This document shows, piece by piece, positions 34,108 through 46,199 of a stretch of DNA of 64,000 bases. The first letter of the stretch is position 1; every line of letters starts with the position of its first letter. A program made the position numbers and the translations under genes. The DNA comes from Lepas anatifera (taxonomy: Eukaryota; Arthropoda; Thecostraca; Lepadidae), in the NCBI GenBank assembly GCA_034440635.1, contig JAOTON010000056.1:1087501-1151500 (forward strand). Reading direction: 5' to 3'. Under the pieces are notes generated by a model. That model had not been told where the DNA came from. It did no database searches and saw only the letters and a list, made by a program, of their open reading frames with translations.

Positions 34108-34383
34108 TGGTCTGTCTTTATCACATTCCCGACTTTTCCCGTACAATTACGGCATTTTCCAATAAGTACCCAGCACGGCCAATATTTGACATTTATGACC
34201 TCTTTGACCTTCAAGATATCGACCTAAGTTAAAAGAAGTTGGCAATGATGTAGATCATCATAGTCCCCACCCACCCCCAGCGGCGTTTTTTACGCCTCTT
34301 AGTTTCTGAGGTCTCAGGGGCCTCCCAGCCCCCCCTCCCTCTAGTGCGCGTCAGTGCCGGCCCCTCTCCAGTGCAGGTGTTAA

Positions 34384-35393
34384 TATATCAAGAAAGTAGT
34401 CGAAATCAATAAGTGTCACATTGGTTCCTAACAGAAGCTTCCTTCAGCTAATCAGGCTTCGCTTGTATTCATATCCATTGGTGGTGCGAATCAATCACAA
34501 TCAGATCTGACACGAAGCATTACCAGATTGTTCGCCAATTCAACGTCATGTACCTAATTCGGACACTTTTCTACCTCCAACAGAGGAACATTAAATAAAA
34601 CGAATTGTTAGGCTTATTGGTCATTTTTTCAGCAGAAATCAGGCTCTATCCATTATCTTCAATACAAATTGACTCTAAAGCCACTACAGTCCTAAGCTAC
34701 ACCAAGATTCCATATTCCCTTCACGTTACCGTGCAGCCGTGAATGACACAAAATTGACTGGCGCGAAGCTTTCCATACCATCATGAAATTACGTTCCACA
34801 CAAGATATCTATCACGGATCACTTCCGGTGAAATCCAGCAGCACCCACCCCGTCAGAATGGATTGGCCGATTCTAGACACGATTCACCCACCCACGATTT
34901 CAACCGCTCTGTCCAGCCCCCATGCTGGGAAGGGTGAGTTATTTGGCCGTCTGGCGGCGCGGCCATGGGCAGTAACACGGCAGTAATACCGACGCGACGA
35001 TGGCGCAATATTCCACCGTTATTGGTGCCGACCCGCCTGCCGCGCGGAGCACTGGGCCGGCTGTGCTGCTCAACCCAGAGCTGAAGTCAAGGCAATAGAG
35101 ATACTGGCTGAACCCGACTCCAACAGTGTGCCCACCGGCTTTGCCAGCTTCCGTTTCAAAGGTCACAACTCACATCCCTGAGGCAGCTTTGCTACACTAA
35201 AAGGGAATTGACCACTTAGTCGGAATTTCCAAAAAGGACTATTTATGGACAGGATACCTTGGGAGATATGGAAAATACCTGTTGTTTCCACATTCAATCG
35301 GGTAAAAATCCTACTCTGGTTTGACCTGAGCATCGCGTGTAATTATGAGGTTGGCTGCCCGCTACATGTAGCCTTGCGACAGCGACGCCATTG
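34384..35393. other. Unassigned stretch, possible exon
   Basis: An open segment from 34783 (MKLRSTQDIYHGSLPVKSSS... ISTALSSPHAGKG) runs into GGAAGGGTGAGTT, a good donor context. A GC-rich block at 34999-35166 has open frames on both strands. No homology was recognised, so neither is called as a gene. Confidence 0.35.
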
Positions 35394-36417
35394 TTAACAC
35401 GCGCCCCGCCGGGGTCCCTTGCATGACGCGCCCCGCTGGGGGCGTTTTTCGCCCCCTCCGTATCTCGTTCCCCACGAAAGCTAAAGGAAAATTACGGAGG
35501 CGTTCGAAAGCTCTTGACAAGACGAAGAGATTTTATAATAATAATTTTTATCTCAGGTCAATATTGAGGTCAGCATAGGTCAAAGAAGGTTCCATAGGCT
35601 TACAACAGAGCAGTGTACGTTTCCCTCTCTAGATCTGCCCTCAGGGGAGCCAGAGCACATAATCTTTATGTGTCATTGGATTGCTCTCATCGCGTTGAAT
35701 TGAAAAATGTATAATATGACCTTGCTAGGTCAAATAGTCAAAATGACTTGACCTCGAGCTAGGTCAGGGTCACAGAGTGACCTGGCATGATCATGCTGCA
35801 TAGCAATCGACTCCCCGTGACAATATAAGCACAATGAAAGCAAAATGGGAGCTTTATCTCAATTCAGTGAGAAATTATTGGCAAAACAATCACTCTCTGC
35901 TCCCGTGACCTGATATGACCTTTGAGGGGTCAGATGCTCAAAAACTCAACTTTATGGTCAATATCGTGGTAAGAATAGACGGTTTGAGGATTTGCAGCTT
36001 TATCTATCTAGTATTTACTGAAAACGAGCCCATTCTCTTTTTTCACCATAGACTTATAATAGGGTGACCAAAAAATTGACCCCACCTTAGGTCAACCGTA
36101 TAAAAATTCCAAGATAGCAGATTTGTAGACCCTATAATGACCTTATCATATTATGGAAGTTTCAAACTGATCGGTCTGCTAATGTTCCCTGGGCGCTGCT
36201 TCAAACTCGTAATTTTATGTTTTGTGGTTGGGTCACTTGACCCTGAATAGCTCCTTGACCTGACATGACCTTAATTAAAAAATTTGGTCAGATGTGTAAA
36301 ATTGATCAAGAATAAGGTACTGTAAGTTTCGTTTTTCCGCATCTCTTTGTTTTTGAGCTATCTGGGGAAGCCCAGGAGGGGGCGGCGAATTTCGCCCCCC
36401 AGCGGGGCGCGTGTTAA
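35394..36417. mobile_element. TTAA-bounded GACCT-rich element, copy 3
   Basis: TTAACACGCGCCCCGC on the left and GCGGGGCGCGTGTTAA on the right. Subterminal GGGGGCGTTTTTCGCCCCC-type hairpins lie next to both ends. AGGTCA/TGACCT hexamers recur inside (for example CTAGGTCAGGGTCACAG at 35759). CATTG flanks both TTAA ends directly. There is no coding capacity. Confidence 0.8.
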
Positions 36418-37905
36418 CATTGATCACGTGACATGGGTGAACAGATGGAGAGGGATTCCTGCATGGTTTGAATTAGGGCCTTAAAGCCCCTTATTTTGAA
36501 CTTCAAAGTGTGCAGAATTTTAATACAAAGAGCTTTGGGTTCAATGAAATATGCCAACAGTGGTTTCTCGACGCGCTCTCTATTTAAAACTGTTATCACA
36601 GTTCACAACTTATCATAAAAGTGGGACACTCTCAGCGAGTCGGCATTTTCTTTTGAATGAGCTACGGACGATATCATTATCCATTGTCTCGGGGAACCGC
36701 TCGTGTATTTGGACTGGCAGCCGCCGAAGCTGCCCGGTAGAAGCCTCAGCTCTGTCGAAGCAGGCCTCCCTTCCGGACGTAGGTCGGCAGTCAATTCTCG
36801 CGGCGGGATCCGCTGACAGTATTGAATGTGAAGTGGCTCATTAATTCTATGAAAATCGATACCGAATCTGGTAAAGCCAGTAAAACGTATTAATGGGCGA
36901 TAACCGACCGGACGGTTCTGCTCCAAGATGAGAAGGGAAGGTTAGCTTAAAATTTTGATGGATGGCTCATCGTTATTCTCTAATATTAGCGCGATGAAAT
37001 TGCACTGTAAGTCCAGCCATAATAAATGATGTCTTCTCACACCCAAATCACAGGGAACATAACAGAAGCAGTGGATGAAGAATAATTTGATGGAAATTGA
37101 GGTAATTTCTCCTTTTTACTTTCTGAATAAGCTAATGCTTCAAAGTTGATCAGATATTTTCCGATCTATCTCCTGGAGTGCGGGATGACAAATGGAGAGA
37201 ATTCGAACCGATTATATATATTTTGGGGGGATCGGTATTTCATCACCCGGAACCCCTGGGTCCGTGGGCGCGGGGTGGGTACCGGAAGTGATGTCCCGTG
37301 CCGGGGCCTGCCGGCGCGGCTAATCTGTTTAAATTCATGACCGTGCATCCACCCAGTGATGACTATAACCACACTATGGAAGATTCACTATTTAATGGAT
37401 ATCTTATTTTGCTACAGACAGGACTTTACTTTACTTTACTCTACAGCTGGACAATGTTATAGGCTTTGGCAGAAGATCATTAATATGGGCGCTATATTAC
37501 CTCGCATGTTGGCGCGCCCCTAAACTCTAATAATCAATCTATCAATCAGCATTTCACCAGAATATCGATGGAGAAATTCATAGTCATCATATGAGCTGTG
37601 ATCGCGAACTGAGCTCTTTACGGACACCATTTCGCACGAGTTCTTAACGCGTGCCAGTACGAGGCTCCGCGCCACCCCCCCTCCCATACTCCTCTCCAAT
37701 CAACAGAGACCCATCGCGACACTTCTGATTTCAGCAAACTCGGCCGCGGGCTCGCCTGTGCAACTATGCCACCGTTCCGTGTGTACCGAAGAGCAGCCTC
37801 GTATGGTGGAGCAGATAATCAAGCCAATAGAGGGCAAAGTATGGCTATGAATGTTTGAAAAAGATAGTGTTAATATAGCTGACATGGACACGCATGGTTC
37901 GTGGT
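36418..37905. other. Unassigned stretch
   Basis: Open frames on both strands at 36551-36926 are mirror readings of one GC-richer block without a known domain. (TTTAC)n-like ACTTTACTTTACTTTAC lies at about 37427. Nothing else was recognised. Confidence 0.4.
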
Positions 37906-38754
37906 TTAACACGCGCATTGACGGGGGTCTGAGCCACCTTCGCATTGACGGGGGGCGGGTACCCGCCCCCCTAAGATCTCGAGAACCACGGTAGGTAGCG
38001 AAAAACGGTAAACGGCGTTGGGCTGCCCATCCACTTCTCCATCGAAAATATTTGAACCATTTTTTTGTCAGGTCACATTTAAGGTCACGAGAGGTCAAAA
38101 CATGCCCGTCATAGGGATAACATGTAAAATTCAGTTTTTCGGGCATTACATCTGAACAAGTAAAGATAGATCAAAACGACTTAAACTATATGAATCGTCT
38201 TAGCAAGCCAAATCGAATGATATATAATTTGACCTTGCTAGGTCAAAACAAGAATTTGACCTGACCTGAGGTCAGGTCAGGGTCAAATTATATAAAATGC
38301 ATATCATTAGAACCGCAAAGCCCAGGCGAGTCTAATGCAGCTAAAATAAATGCTCTATCACCATCCGTTACTGAGTTATTCCGTAAAAACCAATTTTCCC
38401 ATGTATTTCCAATGGAGAGGTCATGCCTCGTACCTGACCTTAGGTCATCGATATCAAAAATACCGGAACATATGTTAAAGAACTCGGTGGGGCCATTATG
38501 TGGTATGAGTTTCAATCGGATAAGCTCACCCTGCTCCGACTTATGCTATCTTAAACTTTTTTTGAGGTCGGGTCACTTGACCTGTACTGGTGACCTGACC
38601 TGAGATGACCTAACCTTAAAATTTTCACAAAAGTTGTAAAAATGATGAGGGAAAAGGTATACCAAGTACGGCGGCGCTACGCGCCGCCGTTTTTCTGCTA
38701 TCTCCGAAAAACCCGAGGGGGCGGGTACCCGCCCCCCGTCAATGCGCGTGTTAA
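37906..38754. mobile_element. TTAA-bounded GACCT-rich element, copy 4
   Basis: TTAACACGCGCATTGACGGG and CCCGTCAATGCGCGTGTTAA are near-perfect termini. Next to each lies the palindrome GGGCGGGTACCCGCCC. A central TGACCTGACCTGAGGTCAGG segment (about 38260) forms everted AGGTCA repeats. It is nearly identical to 44595-45437, so both are recent copies. Confidence 0.85.
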
Positions 38755-39160
38755 AGCTTTACCATTATCACGGAGAATATGCGCTGGACTTATCGTAATA
38801 CCAGTGGACGCGCCTCCACCAATCAGCGGCCGCCATCCGCTGGCTGCCGCTTGCCTCGGGGCACAGAGGTTAGAAAGGTCACGCTGGCTGGCGCCGAGTT
38901 GAAGCCTCGGTGGAGAGAGGTTGTGAGGCGGATTAAAAAGCCTACATATGCGTGGTTTTGGGTACAGTTGTGTCTGCTGTTGAACTGAGGGAGGGGACAT
39001 TCTGTACAAGAGAGTGGATATATGGGTTAGGTGTTTGAGCAGTGTGAGGTGTCAGAAGTACTGGAAAAACACCAGTTAATCAGATGAGTTTGGTATGTGT
39101 AGCCATATGCTTAGCAGGCAAAATTGCAGAAACGGATTTTCGAGTCCTGAGTTTATTTCA
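38755..39160. other. Unassigned stretch
   Basis: GC-rich 38790-38930 has open frames on both strands but no recognised product; the rest is plain sequence leading to the GA microsatellite. Confidence 0.4.
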
Positions 39161-39164
39161 ACAT

Positions 39165-39207
<43 letters not shown>

Positions 39208-39237
39208 AAGAGAGGGAGAGAGAGAGAGAGGGAGAGA
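39165..39237. repeat. (GA)n microsatellite
   Basis: About 70 bp of GA with a few G or A interruptions; the RERERE / SLSLSL frames seen here are its translation. Confidence 0.95.
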
Positions 39238-39639
39238 CATGTTTTATTGTTTTCCATATAACACACAGGCCCATGTCCAGCACAGACAACAGGGCACCCA
39301 AGCGCAGCGGCAGAACTCTCCCCGGCTATGGCAACACCACAACCTTTAAAGCAGAGGGGAAAGAGAAACTCAATTAATGGAAATGAGCAAATGCAAAACG
39401 AGATGAACACTGAATTTATGTTAAATACACGTCCAAAGAACAAATAAAATCACAGAAAAATCTTAACAAGGATAATTTCAAGTTGAGGGTCCACATGTGT
39501 TACAGATCCTATAATAAGGACGCGAGGGCAGCGCAAAAAAATAATTACCAACTAAAGAACGAAGAGCAAGAGCTTCCGCAGTAATGGGCACAGATCAAAC
39601 ATCAGGATATATCATACGCGTCGGAAAAGAGGGACCAGG

Positions 39640-39845
39640 GGGGCCTGCCCCCCACTTTTTGGCCAAAAATTTCCTGATCTCAGTCAAAATGAGAGAAAGC
39701 TGGACATTCTTATATCCAGCCGCTGCGGAAGGCAACGAGGAGCCCAAATTCGAACAGTTTTTGGTCCTGATGTTGAAAGTTTTTTGTCAGCATCAGGTTG
39801 AAGATTGGCTGGCCCCCCACTTTTTCCCGGTGGCGACACTTATGG
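39640..39845 (+). repeat. Dispersed repeat, copy A
   Basis: ATTTCCTGATCTCAGTCAAA..., CCAGCCGCTGCGGAAGGCAA, GTCAGCATCAGGTTGAAG and CCGGTGGCGAC recur in the same order and orientation at 60320-60506. GGCCCCCCACTTTTT appears at both its left and right side. Non-coding. Confidence 0.75.
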
Positions 39846-39849
39846 GATA

Positions 39850-41360
39850 CATGTTTGAGCTTTGCAAAAACTGTTTTTCGATCGACACACTCTTATTGGC
39901 AATACAACACATACGGTACTTGTGACATACACGTCTATAGCTGACATTTCATTCGTACGCAACACTAGAAGTTTAACATGTTCAAATGATTATCGGAGAC
40001 GGAGGGTTAAAGAGTTCTGACCATGTAAAGAAGCAGGGTGCATGACAAATTATAGGGTGCATGAGGAAGTTAACTATGCATGTGTATTTTTGTGCCATGA
40101 GCAACATTGTATTCCATTAGCATGGGCCATTTCCGAATCACATCCTTTCGGTGCCGCCGCCACCCGGCCCCCAGGTAGCCAGAAGGCACTGTGCAAGGCA
40201 GTTTAACCGTGGTTGTCTGACTTTCTATTTTTAAGCTTAAAATTGGTGTGTGCGCTATAACGCCCCACTGTTAATTTTCCATGGTGACGCCGTCCTCATA
40301 GTTATTCTTTATTGTTATCATTGGTTATCAATAGCCGTGTCCCGTTATCAGGCCAGGGCATTCTGCACTTTGCTTTCGAATTACACATAATTTGGTGGAG
40401 CTCAGGCATTGGGTGACATTGCAAGTTAGGTGAAGCTTTGCAACTGATAAATTCTTGCAAAAGAAACACTTTTTGGTAGATGATGAGTTTTCAAGCTGAA
40501 ATGTCCCGAACTGGACAAGGACGATGATAAAATTTCCCGTATGAGGACGGGAGGGTTCGGGAGAGAACACTAATGACACATCTATAGCAACGGCATCTGC
40601 ACGCACACCTAAGAAATTTTCCATAGTTTGTACCGCGCGTGTGAGAATGGATGTATGTTATGTTTTTACCTCATCCTTTTTAACCGTATGTTTTTATATC
40701 GTGTGTTTTGTGACATATTGACGCCAGACATGAAAAGCCAAATAGATGGATGCTCTCAAGTATAATACAATACAGTACAATACAACGTTGGATAATTTTT
40801 TTTCCGAACGGAGAGTTCTTTAACAATCTTCGAAATTTAGAGTCTTCGAAATGTTCAAAATGCCATTTTTATTGCACAGCACACGTCGGTGGAAACGGTG
40901 GGTGTAACTGTACAGTCTCGAATGGCGATGGTTTGTTGTTTGGACCATAATGAACGGTAATATGCAAGGGTGTGGGCGGGAGCGTTGGAACTATGTCCAA
41001 GTTGGGGGATGAGGGAAGGAAAAGGGATTGTGATGGTGATTTCCTTGCTCCACGGAGATTTCCATTCATTTCGTAATCTAGCACGCGCATAGTTTATAAC
41101 AATTAAGTAATAATAGCCAGGGATACACTATAACGTTAACCGAGCCCATTCCACATTTCGTGCAAAATTATTGACTAAAGCACAAAAGCCTTAGATGACA
41201 CGAGACTGTCCCTAAGTGGTTATATGTCCAATCATCAAGTGACCTTAATCCTCGGAAGTTTGCTATAAGCACAGGGTGCCCGGGGTTTGAAGTAAGTTTT
41301 AACCTCTTCTTATGCCCGACCTCCAGTTTTTCCTAAATTTTCTCCGTTAAATCTTTATAA
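39850..41360. other. Unassigned stretch
   Basis: No gene or shared repeat recognised. A short ATACAATACAGTACAATACA run lies at about 40761. Confidence 0.4.
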
Positions 41361-41364
41361 ATTT

Positions 41365-41705
41365 TCTCCAAGCTGTTCCCAGTTCGGCTGTTGGAGTCGG
41401 AGTCTCACTAAAGTCATCAATGGACTTGTCACGGACCCCGACCCCACCACCCGAATGAGCAACTCCCGCAATGAAGGGTTGATTTAGAAGCCAAAGTTTA
41501 ACGTCCCACAAAGCACGGGGACGGCCGCCCCGCTCAGGTCACCCTCTCACCAGTCAGTTGCTTGCCGACCTACGTCGGGTAAACTATTGAGCGCCGGAGC
41601 GTCTCAGGGGAACCGATCCCAGACCTGGACATGCACTGCCACTGCATGCTTCTGAGCAGCAGGCCGGAGCCCAACGCTCTACCAACTGAGCTACCGGCGT
41701 GGCAA
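41365..41705 (-). mobile_element. tRNA-derived SINE, copy 1
   Basis: On the minus strand CGCCGGTAGCTCAGTTGGTA, then GAGCG, is a tRNA 5' half with A box. GGGATCGGTTCCC about 75 bases on serves as a degenerate B box. The ~230 bp body (GTCACGGACCCCGACCCC, AATGAGCAACTCCCGCAATG on plus) follows. The same 340 bp recurs at 56725-57072. The head looks like a duplicated or expanded tRNA, too long between boxes for a working tRNA. Confidence 0.75.
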
Positions 41706-42185
41706 TGGAGAGGTTATTATGCTGACCCAGTACCATATCATTTAAATAGGTGATTTCCAAAAACCACACTTTACTTTTTGGATAACCTTATTACCTAATA
41801 TAAATTTAAGATGGAGAACTGAAACCTTCCCTGACTCCAGATTGGCTCAATAGTTTCAATACGAGATCACCTGAGCTTGTCAAGCAGCCTGACCGAACGT
41901 TATCTAAGCCTCGGAAAAACAGCGAAATGAATCAGGAACAAGATGTACTAAGCACGCAAGCATTGTGCTAAACCGTTTTATCCATTCAGAGAAGTCCAAG
42001 TGTTAACCTCACCCCCTCACATGTGATGTGTGAATTGAACAGGCGGCTGTGGCCGTGACAAGGAATGCCTCATTATTAAATGAATTTTATCTTGCTTGCA
42101 AAAGAGGACCTCTGCATTTGGAAAAGATGCAACAAAACTTCACCCTGAAAATTGGGCCCGGCAATCTTTTTTAGTCTTTCTCGAA

Positions 42186-42380
42186 CATTGATGGATCCAC
42201 AAGCAGTTTCTGAAGGGGGCAAACTAATGTTTTGGGGGCTAAATTGAGAAAAAATCGCGAAAACATAGTATTTCTAAGGAAAAGCGGCTAAAATCTTATC
42301 ATTTTGGAAGGCCAAAAGATTTTATTTTAGGCTCTGGATGGGGCCACGCCCCCTTTGGCCCCTTCTTGGATCCCCCAGTG
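42186..42380. mobile_element. hAT-like MITE, 195 bp, with 8 bp target duplication
   Basis: Ends CATTGATGGATCCAC and TTGGATCCCCCAGTG are imperfect inverted repeats. The flanking octamers are TTCTCGAA (42178-42185) and GTCTCGAA (42381-42388), 7 of 8 identical. Confidence 0.65.
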
Positions 42381-42389
42381 GTCTCGAAC

Positions 42390-44594
42390 GGAAAAAATAC
42401 AAACAGTCTTCAATACACGATAATAAAAATATATAAGTTATTTCCGCTGCTTTTTAGTTGAAACCAATACTATGCTATGTCAAGATAGCGAAGTAACGTA
42501 TTATTTTCGAGAGATTATTAGAAACAGGAGCATGGCTGCATCTTAAAGGATTTATTAAAGCCTTGTAAAACGTGAGAGCTAATTCTCAACCATAAGTTCC
42601 AGGCCTGCAAATTTCATAGTCTCGGGCCAACCTGGCATATCATTGAGTTTATTTCACATTTATTTATTTCAACCATTCCCGCCTAAAAAATCCCGGAATT
42701 AGAATGGAGAAATCGAGGCAGAATTCCACCTTTCTAAGAAATTGGGTTTCAGCGCCAGCAAAATGAATGGGCCCGGGCAGCATCTGCCTTGGCCTCGGCA
42801 CTAATCCCGACGAAAAATACAATATGGAGGCGAGCTCAAATTGTCAGACTGATAGGACTTCTGAAGTACGCCAGTTGTGGGTCTAAGAGGTATATTCTTT
42901 CAGCTCTGATTTTGATTTTTTTAAAACTAATTTCAAAATCGGGCACCGATTTTGAAATCAGTACTAAATGTATTTCTTCACTGGCTCAATTTTATCATTG
43001 TCCTTATGGCTTAATTTCAAAGTCCATGTTAGTTTAAATGTTAAACTGAGACATACGAACATTCTCATTCACATTCAAACTCTACAATATTATCTTATAG
43101 CCTAAATTTTGGTATTTTTATCAAATGAAACATGTACTCTTTACGAAGTATCCAGCTGAGTAAGGTCGATATAAGTTTCCGCCAACATCCCTCGTTGTCC
43201 TATTATTAGGCAGTCCAGCCCATTCCTCTCGCTCAGGCGGGAGACAGAGCGTGATTTACGGCGCAGAAGGTCAGCACATGTGTATTCATGTTATTTCCAT
43301 TTTCAATAAACTTAGTGAACTCATCTCTAGATTTACGTGAGAACTACTTTGTTAACGTGCAAGTTCAACCACCTACGAATGAACGTGGATAATCGTAGTT
43401 CGCGATATGAACTAGCAACACAGATATTTATTTCCGCGGCATGTCTCTTCGTTCATATGTCTAGGTCGGATAGTCTATTCGTAGATCATATCCCTGCCAA
43501 ACATGCGCAAACAGCCGCTCATAATGCCTGATCATACCTACCCTTCCAAGAGAGGAAACTAGTACCAAAATTTAAAGCGGAACACTAAAAATGGTTAAAT
43601 GTATCTGCAAGTCACATGAACCTAGTATTTACTCATTTATTCTCGGAACTACAGCAGGGCTAAATTTAACTAATGACGCAATGACGGAAACAGTCGACCG
43701 TCGACGGAGATTCGGAATAATGGGGAACGGGGGCTGGGGACCAAAACACTCCCAGTTTCTCCACAAAAACTGCCCTGGTTAAGTTGGTGCACTAGACCCT
43801 ATAACTAAAAAGGACGGCAAAATTACGACAAAGAATAAGTTTTAAAGCCGGCCCAGAGAACCCTTGGGATCACTAGGGAGGCCCGAGAAAGCTATGGAGA
43901 CCCTTGACGGAAAACTAGCCGCCAGCACAGAGCAATATGCATAATGTTTTATTTTTAACGGAGGTCAACGACCCTACAGGAGACCTCTGATGATAAGAGG
44001 CTCTAAAAATAGCGAAGGAGACCTTAGGCCAGCGCAGAAAGGTTGTTATATATAAAAGGTTCCAAGCAAAATGGCACCGTTAATCGCAAAAATGGTTATA
44101 GGGCCTCTGAAATGATAAAGAAGCGCCGGTCGGAACTTGAACAGGAGGCCGATGAATGTGCCGTGGCGGGCCCAGGGATAGCAAAGGGCCCTCATAGCGA
44201 TACAAATGATAGTTTTGAGGGTTTAAAGACGCCCCAACTGCCAACGTTATAAGGCGTCGCCAATTATCACCCTGTTGGGATGGATTTGGGGATCAGATCG
44301 GTTTGCCGGGACCGGTGACTTGGAGATTTTGATGCCATCCACTGAGTCACCCACACCCGTATAGCCGCAGAAAGGGCCTCCGAATCAGTGGAGAAAAAAT
44401 CGTATGTCATGGAAGCCGTTGGCAGGGCTAGACAAAACATCCAGGCCGTGTAAGACTATTGAACTGCAGACTGCTTAACCATGTTTTCCCTTTCTTCCGC
44501 CCATCCTGTTGTCTTTTATCGTGGGGCCTGTTTAGAAAAGCTAATTCTATCGGTGAGACCAAAACGTTCTCGTTTTATCTTCCTATTGCTTATC
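42390..44594. other. Unassigned stretch with degenerate GGAGACC repeats
   Basis: 42390-43830 holds nothing recognisable. 43850-44260 has irregular repeats of GGAGACC / GGGCCTC / GAGGCC motifs with A-rich spacers, reminiscent of the internal repeats of the hAT-like element at 11787, but no termini were found. Confidence 0.4.
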
Positions 44595-45437
44595 TTAACA
44601 CGCGCATTGACGGGGGTCTGAGCCACCTTCGCATTGACGGGGGGCGGGTACCCGCCCCCTAAGATCTCGAGAACCACGGTAGGTAGCGAAAAACGGTAAA
44701 CGCCGTTGGACTGCCCATCCACTTCTCCATCGAAAACATTTGAACCATTTTTTTGTCAGGTCACATTTAAGGTCACGAGAGGTCAAAACATGCCCGTCAT
44801 AGGGATAACATGTAAATTCAGTTTTTCGGCCATTAAATCTGAACAAGTGAAGATAGAGCAAAACGACTTAAACTATATGAATCCTCTTAGCAAGCCGAAT
44901 CGAATGATATATAAGTTGACCTTGCTAGGTCAAATCAAGGATTTGACCTGACCTGAGGTCAGGTCAGGGTCAAATTATATAAAATGCATATCATTAGAAC
45001 CGCAAAGCCCAGGCGAGTCTAATGAAGCTAAAATAAATGTTCTATCACCATCCGTTACTGAGTTATTCCGTAAAAACCATTTTTCCATGTATTTCCAATG
45101 GAGAGGTCATGCCTCGTACCTGACCTTAGGTCATCGATATCGAAAATACCGGAACATATTTTAGAGAACTCGGTGGGGCCATTATGTGATATGAGTTTCA
45201 ATCGGATAAGTTCACCCTGCTCCGACTTATGCTATCTTAAACTTTTTTTGAGGTCGGGTCACTTGACCTGTAATGGTGACCTGACCTGAGATGACCTAAC
45301 CTTAAAATTTTCACAGAAGTTGTAAAAATGATGAGGGAAAAGGTATACCAAGTACGGCGGCGCTACGCGCCGCGTTTTTCTGCTATCTCAGAAAAACCCG
45401 AGGGGGCGGGTACCCCCCCCGTCAATGCGCGTGTTAA
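44595..45437. mobile_element. TTAA-bounded GACCT-rich element, copy 5
   Basis: Nearly identical to 37906-38754 along its full length, with the same termini (TTAACACGCGCATTGACGGG), the same subterminal GGGCGGGTACCCGCCC palindrome (partly collapsed on the right to GGGTACCCCCC), and the same central everted AGGTCA block. Confidence 0.85.
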
Positions 45438-45439
45438 CG

Positions 45440-46190
45440 TCCATCTGCACTGTATAGTCGTCCTCCTGAAATGTTACCAGTAATCTTCTCCCCACCCCTT
45501 TGCAACAGTCATCAGATGCCGGTGACGGTTTTGTCAGGGTGATGTCGCCTGAGGCTATTGGTGGTGGCGCCGCCTGAGGCTATTGAGAGCGCCTGGCTGT
45601 AACGATGACAGTGGGCCGGACTCGGCCGTTGACAGGAGGCAGACCCCGCCGCAGTTACCGACACTTCGGAACGGGGCCGGAGTCTCTCAGACGCCCTCCA
45701 GAAATCCCCCAGCTGACGCCCGACCCCGCCCGTTCATGGTTGTCATGAAAAGGCTCAGAGCCGTCCCCCGGTGAGCCTTCACGTCGTGTCTCTGCCCATG
45801 GACGTCGAAAGCGAGGAGTTGGACGGGGGGTGTTCTCCAACCCGATGATCAGGGTGGGACGTCGCCCCAAAAGTTTGGGACTCATCTTAGGCTTTTTACC
45901 TACATTTTCTCTCTGTTACTTGAGTGGGGTTACACAAATGTGTGGCTGAAGCATATACTCATTATAGTGTTTTCAGACAACCAATGTGCTCAAAACTCGC
46001 CTTTCCTCCTACGACCTAGGCCATCGGCAACCTGGAGTCCGCCCCCCGCCCCCCGAGTAAAAATTCCTTGGCGACGCCCCTGCCTCCCCCTGCCTCTACT
46101 TTGAGAGTGGGTGGTTCCAAAGTTTTCATCTATTATTCTACTACTGGGCTCGCAAATTTGCGACCACTATAGAATTTATATGTAAAATTA
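45440..46190. other. Unassigned stretch, part GC-rich
   Basis: 45583-45770 is GC-rich and open (…PLPADARPRPFMVVMKRLRA-like end before CCCGGTGAGCC, a possible donor), not recognised. 46045-46078 (GAGTAAAAATTCCTTGGCGA then CGCCCCTG) is the right end of a CAGGGGCGTCGCCA-type hAT-like terminus whose left-end counterpart is seen at 53784. Confidence 0.4.
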
Positions 46191-46199
46191 TTGAGGGGG

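Larger units (their letters stand above)
29238..34383. mobile_element. TTAA-bounded GACCT-rich element, copy 2, split by LTR element
   Basis: TTAA-ACACGCGCACTGGAGG on the left (29238) mirrors CCTCTCCAGTGCAGGTG-TTAA on the right (34383). Left part 29238-29869 and right part 34108-34383 together align with the intact copy at 1542-2432; the 4.24 kb between is a BEL/Pao retrotransposon. The left part has AGGTCAAAGGTCA (about 29552), again a perfect one-base-spaced direct repeat. Confidence 0.75.

Noticed and set aside
35389..36422. CATTG as proof of a 5 bp duplicating superfamily
   Set aside because: Only one of the well-bounded copies shows it; the TTAA at all ends is an equally good explanation, so it is left open.
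39153..39443. Ser/Leu- or Arg/Glu-rich proteins at GA repeats (also 61478-61809)
   Set aside because: Pure translations of GA/AG microsatellites.
41590..41705. Functional tRNA gene on the minus strand
   Set aside because: The 5' half looks like a tRNA, but the spacing to the B box is too long, the acceptor stem does not close, and the same sequence recurs with a 230 bp body at 56725, so it is a SINE.
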